Of a DNA stretch of 41,475 bases, positions 15,004 to 22,473 are shown piece after piece. The notes below the pieces were generated by a model, which had not been told where the DNA came from, ran no database searches, and saw nothing but the letters and a program-made list of their open reading frames with translations. The DNA is from Gammaproteobacteria bacterium (GTDB taxonomy: Bacteria > Pseudomonadota > Gammaproteobacteria > Steroidobacterales > Steroidobacteraceae). Position numbers and translations under genes: made by a program. How positions within the stretch are numbered: the stretch's first letter is position 1; each line of letters begins with the position of its first letter. The stretch spans positions 1 through 41,475 of the forward strand of contig VGVB01000024.1 of the NCBI GenBank assembly GCA_016882265.1, written 5' to 3'.

Positions 15004-17559
15004 ATGACAGGACGGCAATATCCGCTTGAGGTCCGGCCGGTCGTGCCGGAAGCGCTGGCGCGGCTCGAGGAGCTGGCCGGCAACCTGCTGTATAGCTGGA
15101 ACCGCCGCGTCCGTGGCCTCTACTACCGCCTCGATCCGGCGCTGTGGGAGCGCTGCCAGCACAATCCGAAGGTGTTCCTGCGCCGCGTGTCCCAGCAGCG
15201 GCTGGACGAGCGGGCGCGCGATCCCTATTACCTGCGCGAGTACAGCGAGGCGCTGCGCCAGTACGACGCCTACTTCAAGGCGACCGAGCAGTGCTACTGC
15301 GCGATCGACGGTATCCGCGCCGACTGCGACGTGGTCGCGTACTTCTGCATGGAATACGGCCTGCACGAGAGCCTGCGACTCTATTCCGGCGGCCTCGGCG
15401 TGCTGGCCGGCGACCACTGCAAGGCGGCCAGCGACCTCGGCCTGCCGTTCATCGCGGTCGGCCTGATGTACCGGCAGGGCTACTTCGGGCAGACCATCGG
15501 TCCGGACGGCACGCAGCAGGCGCATTTCGAGCCGATGGCACTGCCGGATCTGCCGATCCGGCCGGTCACCGATGCCGCCGGCGCTGAAGTTCATATCCCG
15601 CTGCAGTTTCCGGGCCGCACGGTGCAGGTGCGGGCCTGGCAGGCGGACGTCGGCCAGGTCCGGCTGTTCCTGCTGGATACGGACCTCGAAACGAACGCCG
15701 AGGCGGACCGCGCGATCACCTACCAGCTCTACGGCGGCGATCGCGCCAACCGGATCGCCCAGGAAATCGTGCTCGGCTTCGCCGGCGTCCGCCTGCTGCG
15801 CCTGCTCGGCATCGCGCCCGCGGTCTGGCACATCAATGAGGGCCACGCCGGCTTCCTCGTGCTGGAGCGCTGCCGTGAGGCGGTGGCCGCCGGTCTCGAT
15901 TTCGAGGCGGCGCTCGAGCAGGTGGCGGCGGCCACGGTGTTCACGACGCACACGCCGGTACAGGCCGGTCACGACCTGTTCGCGCACGAACTGGTCAGCA
16001 CGCACTGCCAGGGCCTGGCTGCGGAACTCGGCCTGTCGATGGACAAGCTGCTCGCGCTCGGCAGCTCGCCGCAGGACGGTCACCACTTCAACATGACCGC
16101 GCTGTCGCTGCGCGGCTCGCGCCATCACAACGGCGTCAGCGCGATCCACGGGCGCGTGGCTGCGAGCATGGAAGCCTACATCTGGCCGCAGATCGAGCCC
16201 GAGGACAACCCGCTGCAGCACATCTCGAACGGCGTGCACGTGCCGACCTACCTGGCCCGCGAGTGGTGCAACCTGTTCGATGCCCGGCATCCGGGCTGGT
16301 TCCGCAAGCTGACCGAGGCTGACTTCTGGCGCGATGCGATCAATGCGATTCCGGACAACCGCTTCTGGAACCTGCGCCAGTCCCTGAAGAGCGAGATGCT
16401 GGAAGGTATCCGCGACGTGCTGCTGCGCCAGTACCAGCGCAACCAGTTCGGCCGTGCCCGCATCGAGGCGATGCGGGCCGCGCTGGCTCCCGAGAACACG
16501 CGGCCACTGGTGCTCGGTTTCGCGCGGCGTTTCGTCACCTACAAGCGCGCGTTGCTGCTGTTCCGGGATCCGGCGCGTCTCGCCCGCCTGCTCGGCGACC
16601 CGGATCGTCCGGTGATTGTGCTGTTCGCCGGCAAGGCGCATCCGCAGGACGTCCCCGGCCAGGAGATGATCCGGCGGATCAACGCGCTGGCCGCGCAGCC
16701 GGAATTCCTCGGCCGTCTGTTCTTCGTCGAGGACTACGACCTCGCGCTGGCGCGCAAGCTGGTCACCGGGACGGACGTCTGGCTGAACACGCCGCAGTAT
16801 CCGCTGGAGGCCAGCGGCACTTCCGGGCAGAAGGCCGCGATCAACGGTGTGCTGAACGTGTCGGTGCTGGACGGCTGGTGGGCCGAGGGTTTCGACGGCA
16901 CGAACGGCTGGGCCATTCCGCCGCACGACGAGCAGGCCGATGCCGCGCTGCGCGACGCGCTGGAGGCGGACGATCTGCTCGATATCCTCGAGCGCGAGGT
17001 GATCCCGCTGTATTTCGACCACGGCCCGCAGGGCTTCAACGACCGCTGGGTGTGGATGTCGAAGAGCGCGATGCGCAGCATCCTGCCGCGCTTTTCCGCG
17101 CACCGGATGGTCATGGAGTACGCGAGCCGGTTGTACCTGCCGGCCATCGGCCACAGCCGGCGCCTCGACGCCCAGGCCGCGCGCACGCTGGCGCGCTGGA
17201 AATCGGCGGTGCGCGCGCACTGGAGTGGCGTCAGCCTGCGCTGGCAATCACCGCCAGCGGGCGCGGTGCGCACCGGGCAGGAGGTAACGCTCAGCGTCGC
17301 CGCGCAGCTCGACGGTTTGTCACCGGCCGACGTGCACCTCGAATGCCTGCTCGACGGCGATCCTGCGGCGCCGGCGGCCGCCGGCTGCGTCGTGCATCCG
17401 TTCGCGGTCAGCGGCCGCGACGCCGGCAGCGGCGAGACGCTGTTCACCGCGCGTTTCGCACCGCCGGAGCACGGACTGCATTGCTTCCGCGTGCATCTGT
17501 ACCCGTATCACGAACACCTCGGCCACCCGTTCGAGGTCGGGCTGCGGCTGTGGTTGTGA
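15004..17559 (+). CDS. glgP: Alpha-glucan (glycogen) phosphorylase, GT35 short type
   Basis: The protein has 851 residues. I chose ATG 15004; the frame extends to a TTG at 14995, and no clear Shine-Dalgarno favours either. The N-terminal DUF3417-like domain (LAGNLLYSWNRRVRGLYYRLDPALWE) and VAYFCMEYGLHESLRLYSGGLGVLAGDH mark the short, archaeal/bacterial-type phosphorylases. The PLP lysine is K610 in ASGTSGQKAAING, followed by VSVLDGWWAEGFDG. It releases glucose-1-phosphate from glycogen or maltodextrins in the cytoplasm. It starts the glycogen gene group that continues with malQ, GH57, glgB and glgA after an accessory insertion at about 17.6-20.95 kb. Confidence 0.93.
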   Translation: MTGRQYPLEVRPVVPEALARLEELAGNLLYSWNRRVRGLYYRLDPALWERCQHNPKVFLRRVSQQRLDERARDPYYLREYSEALRQYDAYFKATEQCYCAIDGIRADCDVVAYFCMEYGLHESLRLYSGGLGVLAGDHCKAASDLGLPFIAVGLMYRQGYFGQTIGPDGTQQAHFEPMALPDLPIRPVTDAAGAEVHIPLQFPGRTVQVRAWQADVGQVRLFLLDTDLETNAEADRAITYQLYGGDRANRIAQEIVLGFAGVRLLRLLGIAPAVWHINEGHAGFLVLERCREAVAAGLDFEAALEQVAAATVFTTHTPVQAGHDLFAHELVSTHCQGLAAELGLSMDKLLALGSSPQDGHHFNMTALSLRGSRHHNGVSAIHGRVAASMEAYIWPQIEPEDNPLQHISNGVHVPTYLAREWCNLFDARHPGWFRKLTEADFWRDAINAIPDNRFWNLRQSLKSEMLEGIRDVLLRQYQRNQFGRARIEAMRAALAPENTRPLVLGFARRFVTYKRALLLFRDPARLARLLGDPDRPVIVLFAGKAHPQDVPGQEMIRRINALAAQPEFLGRLFFVEDYDLALARKLVTGTDVWLNTPQYPLEASGTSGQKAAINGVLNVSVLDGWWAEGFDGTNGWAIPPHDEQADAALRDALEADDLLDILEREVIPLYFDHGPQGFNDRWVWMSKSAMRSILPRFSAHRMVMEYASRLYLPAIGHSRRLDAQAARTLARWKSAVRAHWSGVSLRWQSPPAGAVRTGQEVTLSVAAQLDGLSPADVHLECLLDGDPAAPAAAGCVVHPFAVSGRDAGSGETLFTARFAPPEHGLHCFRVHLYPYHEHLGHPFEVGLRLWL

Positions 17560-17579
17560 AGCGGTAGCGGGCCCGCGAC

Positions 17580-18173
17580 TCAGACAGCCGCCGCCCGCCG
17601 CTGGCGGAAGCGCCGCGCCTTGGCGGCATTACCGCAGGTCTTCATGCTGCACCAATGCCGGCTGCGGTTCTTCGAAGCATCGAGGAACAGCCAGCCGCAG
17701 CCGTCCGGCGGCGGACACTCCCGGATCCGCTCGAGCGGCCCGCTTTCCAGCAGGTCCATCGCCGGCCACGCGATCGGGCCGAGCAGCGCTAGCGGCGCGT
17801 TCTGGCAGAAGTCCCAGGTGCAACACAGGCGACCGTCGCGGGTGCCAAGGTGGCGGAAGGACACCGTCTCGCGGACCGCGCGCGTCAGCTCATCGAGGGC
17901 CGCCTGCGGCAGCGGCTCGCTGCCAGCCGCCGCGCGGAAGATCGAATGCAGCGCTTCGCGCAGCGCGACTGCCCTGATGTGGGCCGCAGCAGTTTCCCCG
18001 GGCTCTGACCGCAGCAGGCAGCGCGCCGATTCGTCAGTGATCAGGCCAGCAGCGCGGCTCCATGCGACCAGGTCCTTGTAATCCTTCAGGTATTCGTCCT
18101 TCGGCCCCGCCGGCGCGCTCTTTGAACGCGGCCGCGGAAACCGTGCGCCGCTACGACGATGCCCAGGTCGCAC
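17580..18173 (-). pseudogene. CGNR zinc-finger (ABATE-domain) regulator, N-terminus missing
   Basis: The open frame has 197 codons. The C-terminal third is a textbook CGNR zinc finger: REC and DGCGWLFLDASKN, RHWCSMKTCGNAAKARRFRQR, with Zn cysteines C153, C159, C175 and C180. Residues about 26-130 correspond to the middle of the ABATE domain (YLKDYKDLVAWSRAAGL). The usual ABATE beginning, a (L/F)xFVNT block, is absent. Instead the frame runs into about 25 low-complexity residues that are antisense to the M20 gene and begin at a GTG without support. I read this as a regulator that lost its first 25-30 residues and its promoter. Family members are putative stress-related transcription factors. 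Confidence 0.65.
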
Positions 18174-19201
18174 TACTGGCCGAGCTGGTGCGCTTCCGGA
18201 CCGTGCACGAGCCCGGCACCGTCAATGCCGAGCAGCCGGCGTTTCGCGCCCTGGCCGCGCATCTGCGCCAGCTCGCGCTGCGCCTGGGCTTCGACTTCCA
18301 GGATCTCGGCACCGCGCTGGTGATCGGATCGGGCGAGGGCGACGAGCGTATCAGTCTGGCGCACACCAGGCGCATCGAGCTCATCGTCGCGCTGACCGAG
18401 GAATCCGACTGGGGACCGTTCGAGGAGTTGCTGGTCCGGTATCCGCCGCCGCAGGTGAACATCGGCTTCGACTCCCAGTATCCGGTGGTCGTGGCGGAAA
18501 AGGTCTGGGGTGGCCTGTGGCTCGATTTCGCGGCAGCGCCTGCGGCTGGCGCCGGACCGCGCCTGACAGGGCTCGACGGCGGTTCCTTCATCAGTCAGGT
18601 GCCGGAGGATGCGAGCGTGGTCGCCGAGGGCGCCGACGAGGCCCTGTTGGGCCGCATCCGTGCGCGCATGCGGGATCCGGCGGACGGACTCACCTACCAC
18701 GTCGAACAAACGGCTGCCGGCTTGCGGCTGCGGGTCACCGGGCTGGCGGCCCATTCATCGACGCCGGAAAACGGACGCAACGCGCTGACGCACCTCGCCG
18801 CGCTGCTGGCGGGCGAAGTGCTCGCCGATAACGCTGGAGGCCGGACCGTGAACTTCGTCAACTCTCTGCTCGGCACCGGCCTGTACGGCGAGCGCTTCGG
18901 CCGCATTGCCTGGAGTCACCCGGAACTCGGGCCGTTGCTCGCCGTGTACCGGCATTTCACCGGTGCGCAGACGGCCGAGCCGGTCGGCATCGGCGGCGCG
19001 ACCCACGTGCGCCTGTTGCCGAACGCAGTGAACTTCGGGCCGTCGATGCCGGGGCTGCCCTACACCGGCCACTCCGGGCACGAGTTCGTGACCCGCGCGC
19101 AGCTCACGGCGAACCTGCGGATGGTGACGGCGGCGCTGGCCTGGCTGGCGACCGCGGATCCGCCGGTCGCTGCGGCCGGCGCAGACCGGACTCCATTGTA
19201 G
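18122..19201 (+). pseudogene. M20-family (PepV/ArgE-like) dipeptidase with internal deletion
   Basis: The frame is open from 18062, but recognisable family sequence starts near TTG 18122 (LNAAAETVRRYDDAQV). The N-terminal part (LVRFRTVHEPGTVN, LGFDFQDLGTALVIG) and the C-terminal part (HTRRIELIVALTEESDW, DSQYPVVVAEKVWGG, THVRLLPNAVNFGPSMPG, YTGHSGHEF) are good M20 peptidase sequence. Between them, at ERISLA/HTRRIE, about 55-60 residues are missing in frame. In the family this stretch carries the first metal-binding His-x-Asp and the bridging Asp (GTEDDKGP-like). Without them the di-metal site cannot form. The signal peptide common in relatives is also absent. I call it a pseudogene; a non-catalytic role is possible but less likely. 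Confidence 0.75.
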
Positions 19202-19227
19202 ACACTTTGGATGACCAGATCTATCAT
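19199..19227 (+). promoter_or_regulatory. Sigma70-type promoter of the Phd/PIN module
   Basis: TAGACA (19199-19204) and TATCAT (19222-19227) each match the consensus hexamers at five of six positions with a 17-bp spacer. Transcription would begin at about 19233-19235, right at the antitoxin ATG (19235), and no Shine-Dalgarno precedes that ATG. A leaderless mRNA is therefore predicted. TGACCA occurs twice (around the spacer and just before the ATG) and could be part of an antitoxin operator. Confidence 0.6.
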
Positions 19228-19234
19228 GTGACCA

Positions 19235-19453
19235 ATGAAGCAGATTGCTGCCGCCAGGTTCAAGGAACAGTGCCTCTCGATTCTCGACCACGTCGGGGCC
19301 GAGGGGATCGTCATAACCAAGCGCGGCAAGCCGGTGGCGAAGCTCATTCCGATCGGTGCCGAGTCGGCATCCCTGATCGGCGCACTCAAAGGGCGCCTGA
19401 CCATCAAGGGGGCTATCCTCACCACGGGCGTAACGTGGGATGCTGAATCTTGA
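19235..19453 (+). CDS. Phd/YefM-type antitoxin
   Basis: The protein has 72 residues from ATG 19235: MKQIAAARFKEQCLSILDHV, then EGIVITKRGKPVAKLIPI, the standard Phd/YefM DNA-binding fold, in which the strand VITKRGKPVAKL is the family signature. The C-terminal 20-25 residues (GALKGRLTIKGAILTTGV) would wrap the toxin. It overlaps the PIN toxin gene by 14 bp. Proteins of this family repress their own operon and neutralise the partner toxin by direct contact. Base composition is more AT-rich than the flanking glycogen genes. Confidence 0.9.
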   Translation: MKQIAAARFKEQCLSILDHVGAEGIVITKRGKPVAKLIPIGAESASLIGALKGRLTIKGAILTTGVTWDAES

Positions 19454-19799
19454 TACGCATGTGCTGCTCCACGCTGTAGCCGGCAAGCTGACGGCACGGG
19501 AGGAGCGCCTGCTGCGCGCTGAGCGGTGGAGCATTTCAGGAATTGTGCTGTGGGAAGTTGCCAGGCTGGCGCAGCTCGGGCGCATCGAACTGGACCTGGA
19601 CGATGCGGAAGTATCGAGAGTGCTGTCGGCCGTCCAGGTGTGGCCGATCACCGTAGAAATTGCCCGGGCGAGCGCCCGCCTGGATGTGCGTGTTGATCCT
19701 GCCGACGAGTTGATCGCCGCCACCAGCCTTGTGCACAACGTACCGCTGATTACGCGGGATCGGAAGCTACTGGCGTCCAGGCTCGTGCCACTGGCCTGA
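19440..19799 (+). CDS. PIN-domain ribonuclease toxin
   Basis: The protein has 119 residues from ATG 19440, overlapping the antitoxin by 14 bp. PIN acidic residues are in place: D5 (LNLDTHVLLH), E39 (GIVLWEVARLA), D89 (DPADELIAATS) and D107 (LITRDRKL). These bind Mg2+ or Mn2+ in VapC-like nucleases that cut tRNA or rRNA. The pairing with a Phd-type antitoxin is common for this PIN branch. The active site is intact, so the toxin may be functional. Confidence 0.9.
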   Translation: MLNLDTHVLLHAVAGKLTAREERLLRAERWSISGIVLWEVARLAQLGRIELDLDDAEVSRVLSAVQVWPITVEIARASARLDVRVDPADELIAATSLVHNVPLITRDRKLLASRLVPLA

Positions 19800-19823
19800 T
19801 GGGTGGCGGCGCAAGGCTGCATC

Positions 19824-19841
19824 ATGTTGACATGTCAACAT
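19824..19841. promoter_or_regulatory. 18-bp perfect palindrome upstream of the AbiEii module (likely operator)
   Basis: ATGTTGACATGTCAACAT is a perfect palindrome 21 bp before the ATG of the next gene. It contains TTGACA (19827-19832), a consensus -35 hexamer, although no good -10 follows at the usual spacing. Symmetric sites of this type are typical targets of dimeric ribbon-helix-helix antitoxins. I infer autoregulation by the protein encoded at 19863-20264. Confidence 0.6.
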
Positions 19842-19862
19842 ATCAGGTGCAGACTGCGCAGC

Positions 19863-20264
19863 ATGACGACACGCGGACGCCCGAGCAGCGGAGCGGCACG
19901 CCGGGAACAGCTACGGCGCGCGAAGCGCGCGCAACGCGCACGGCAGCGCGCGGCGGGTTTCGTCGACGTCCAGCTCACCATTCCGCGGGGTACTGCCACG
20001 AAGCTTGCTGCCGCACGCACGGCGACGAACTTCGCGACGCGGCTCGACGCGGTGCTTGACCGCATCGTGGTTCGACTCGCCGACTATCCGCAGCTTGCCG
20101 ACCTGGCATGGAATCGGACGGACGAGTTCATCCCTGCGGACGAGGCGCTGCAACTCTACGAGCGCAACTGGCGGTTCATCGAGCCGGCTCGCCTCAATGA
20201 ACGCGAACGCAATCTCATCGAGCGGCTGCGGGCGGAATTCGGCAACGGCGATCTCAATGCCTGA
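19863..20264 (+). CDS. Putative antitoxin (ribbon-helix-helix-like) partner of AbiEii-type toxin
   Basis: The protein has 133 residues from ATG 19863; the 20 in-frame residues upstream overlap the palindrome and are probably untranslated. The first 30 residues are very basic (RREQLRRAKRAQRARQR). Then VDVQLTIPRGTATKLAAARTA looks like the beta-strand and first helix of a ribbon-helix-helix DNA-binding protein. The C-terminal half (ALQLYERNWRFIEPARLN, ERNLIERLRAEFG) is helical and resembles small proteins that I recall beside AbiEii-type toxins. It overlaps the toxin gene by 8 bp. It is not an AbiEi-type winged-helix antitoxin. The role is inferred from fold and position. Confidence 0.6.
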   Translation: MTTRGRPSSGAARREQLRRAKRAQRARQRAAGFVDVQLTIPRGTATKLAAARTATNFATRLDAVLDRIVVRLADYPQLADLAWNRTDEFIPADEALQLYERNWRFIEPARLNERERNLIERLRAEFGNGDLNA

Positions 20265-20952
20265 TTTCGCCAGGCCCTATCATCGGCTGGTCGCGCGCGT
20301 CTTGCAGAGCCTGAACGCCGATCTGCTCGCGACTGCGGAGTGTTTCTTCGGCGGCGGCACGCAGCTCGCGATGAGCCTCGGTGAATACCGGGAGTCGCGC
20401 GACGTCGATTTCCTCTGCTCGAGCCGCTTGGGTTTCAGGCTGTTACGCGAGCAGGTCTCCGCTCGCTCCCTTGGCAGGATCATGCGCACCCCCCTGCCGT
20501 TGGCTCGATCAGTACGCGCAGACCGAGACGGCATCCGGACGTTTGTCGAAGTCGGCGCCGCGCACGTCAAGTTCGAGATCCTGCTCGAGGCTCGGCTCGA
20601 TCTGGCCGGACGGTGGGAGCGTGATCTCGGCGTCTCCGTGCTCACGGCCAGGCACGCGGTTGCGGAGAAGCTCCTGGCGAACGCGGATCGCGGACTCGAC
20701 GCGTCGACGCTGTCGCGCGACCTCGTCGATCTCGCTTTCCTGGCGGCGCAGGTCGGCAGGCCCGTGCTGCGGGAAGGGCTTGCGCTTGCTGAAAACGCTT
20801 ACGGCGACGCGGTTCGACGCAGTCTCAGGCGCGCGCTCGACAATTTCGCACAGAACAGGACACGGGCCAACGCTTGCATACGGTCGCTCGCGGTCGACGA
20901 TACGGCGATGTTGCGAAAAGGGCTGCGGGTGGTGCGAGCGACACTGATCTAG
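20257..20952 (+). CDS. AbiEii/AbiGii-type nucleotidyltransferase toxin
   Basis: The protein has 231 residues from ATG 20257 (MPDFARPYHRLVARVLQSL), overlapping its partner by 8 bp. The minimal nucleotidyltransferase motif is visible: FFGGGTQLAMSLGEYRESRDVDF, i.e. GGGT followed by the metal-binding DVD (D49, D51). Downstream, LTARHAVAEKLLANADRG and LSRDLVDLAFLAAQ match the helical part of the family. Related AbiEii toxins add nucleotides to tRNA or act as type IV toxins in phage defence. Base composition differs from the glycogen genes, which fits horizontal arrival. Longer frames upstream are shadows. Confidence 0.85.
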   Translation: MPDFARPYHRLVARVLQSLNADLLATAECFFGGGTQLAMSLGEYRESRDVDFLCSSRLGFRLLREQVSARSLGRIMRTPLPLARSVRADRDGIRTFVEVGAAHVKFEILLEARLDLAGRWERDLGVSVLTARHAVAEKLLANADRGLDASTLSRDLVDLAFLAAQVGRPVLREGLALAENAYGDAVRRSLRRALDNFAQNRTRANACIRSLAVDDTAMLRKGLRVVRATLI

Positions 20953-20992
20953 TCGCCCGTTGTCGCGCCAGAAGCCGACGCCGGACCAGGCC

Positions 20993-22468
20993 TCAGCACG
21001 CGCGCCCGGCCCGCTGCAGCCGCGCACGCAGTTCCGCGGCCAGCGCGCCGCCGGCGGTGCCCGGCATCATGCGCCAGCGCCAGTTGCCGTCGCTGGTCGC
21101 CGGGCGGTTCATCCGCGCGGCCGAGCCGAGTGCCAGGCAGTCCTGCATCGGCAGCATCGCGAGGCGCGCGACGGAGCCGAGTGCGAGGTCCACGAGTGGC
21201 CACGGCATCGGCTCGCTGAGCCGGCCGGTCAGCGCCAGCACGCGCCCGCGCGTCGCGTCATCGAGCGTGCCCCACCAGCCGACAGTCGTGTCGTTGTCGT
21301 GCGTGCCGGTGTAGGCGACGCAGTCCTCCTCGTGGGCGGCCGGCAGGTGCGGGTTGTCCGGCAGGCCGTCGAAGGCGAACTGCAGCACGCGCATGCCGGG
21401 CAGCCCGAAGGCGCGACGCAGGGCCGTGACTTCGGCGGTGATCACGCCGAGGTCCTCGGCGACCAGCCCGGGGCAGAGCGGCTCGCGGGCGAGACGGGCG
21501 AGCAGTTCATGCCCCGGTGCCGGATACCAGGCGCCGGCCGCTGCGCTCGGCGCATCCGCGGGGATCGCCCAGAACGCCTCCAGACCGCGGAAATGATCGA
21601 TGCGCAGCACGTCGAACCGGCCGCGTTCGTGACGCAGCCGCGCCGCCCACCAGTCGAGCAGTTCCGCGCGCGCCGTGTTCCAGGCATAGACCGGCGTGTT
21701 CCACATCTGGCCGTCGGCGCTGAACGCATCGGGCGGCACGCCGCTGACGCGCCGCGGCCGGCCATCGGCGGCAAGGTCAAAAAGCGACCGGCCGGCCCAG
21801 ACCTCGGCGCTGTCGTGCGCCGGATAGACCGGCAGGTCGCCGAACAGCAGGATGCCCAGCGCGCGAGCGTGCGTCCGCAGTGCTGACCACTGCCGCGCGA
21901 ACAGGAACTGCGCAAAGGCGTGCGCACCGATCGGGTCGGCGAGCCCGCGCCGCGCGCGGGCGAGCGCAGCCGGTTCGCGGTCGCGCAATTCCGCCGGCCA
22001 CTCGTACCACGGACGCTGCGCCTGCTGGTCGCGCAGCGCACCGAACAGTGCGTAGTCGTCGAGCCAGTTCCGCTCGCGCTCGCGGAAGGCCTCGAACTCG
22101 CCGACCAGGCCGGCCGGCCGGCGGTTGCGGAACTGCACCCACGCGCGGCGCCAGGCCTGGGCGCGGGTCACTGACTGTCCGGCGGGCAGGAGCCCGTCGG
22201 CGATCAGCGCCTCTGGACTCAGCAGCGCCGGATCGCCGGCCGCGAGCGAATGGGTCTGGTACGGCGAGCGGCTCTCGTTGACCGGGCCGAGCGGCAGCAT
22301 CTGCCAGACACTGAAACCGGCCGCCGCGAGAAACTCCAGAAAGTCATGCGCCGTCTGGCCGAGATCGCCGTGATCGGCGGGTCCGGGCAGGGAGGTCGGG
22401 TGCAGCAGCACGCCGGCGCGGCGGCGCGCGAGCAGCAGGTCGGGCCGCAGCGATCGTTCGCCGCGCAT
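20993..22468 (-). CDS. malQ: 4-alpha-glucanotransferase (amylomaltase)
   Basis: The protein has 491 residues; ATG 22468 lies 5 bp after the GH57 stop. The open frame continues upstream through the GH57 gene in another frame, but that part is a shadow. GH77 features are GVLLHPTSLPGP near the N-terminus, FSVWQMLPLGPVNESRSPYQ, LRIDHFRGLEAFW with nucleophile D291, LVAEDLG with acid/base E338, and GTHDNDTTVGWW with D391. It disproportionates maltodextrins in the cytoplasm and makes longer chains for GlgP. It is transcribed with the GH57 gene and away from glgB. Confidence 0.94.
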   Translation of the reverse strand: MRGERSLRPDLLLARRRAGVLLHPTSLPGPADHGDLGQTAHDFLEFLAAAGFSVWQMLPLGPVNESRSPYQTHSLAAGDPALLSPEALIADGLLPAGQSVTRAQAWRRAWVQFRNRRPAGLVGEFEAFRERERNWLDDYALFGALRDQQAQRPWYEWPAELRDREPAALARARRGLADPIGAHAFAQFLFARQWSALRTHARALGILLFGDLPVYPAHDSAEVWAGRSLFDLAADGRPRRVSGVPPDAFSADGQMWNTPVYAWNTARAELLDWWAARLRHERGRFDVLRIDHFRGLEAFWAIPADAPSAAAGAWYPAPGHELLARLAREPLCPGLVAEDLGVITAEVTALRRAFGLPGMRVLQFAFDGLPDNPHLPAAHEEDCVAYTGTHDNDTTVGWWGTLDDATRGRVLALTGRLSEPMPWPLVDLALGSVARLAMLPMQDCLALGSAARMNRPATSDGNWRWRMMPGTAGGALAAELRARLQRAGRAC

Positions 22469-22473
22469 CGCTG

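Noticed and set aside
13483..17247. Very long minus-strand open frame of 1254 codons opposite glgP
   Set aside because: Arg/Gln/His-rich low-complexity translation with no family pattern; it is the antisense shadow of glgP and neighbours, a frequent effect at this GC content.
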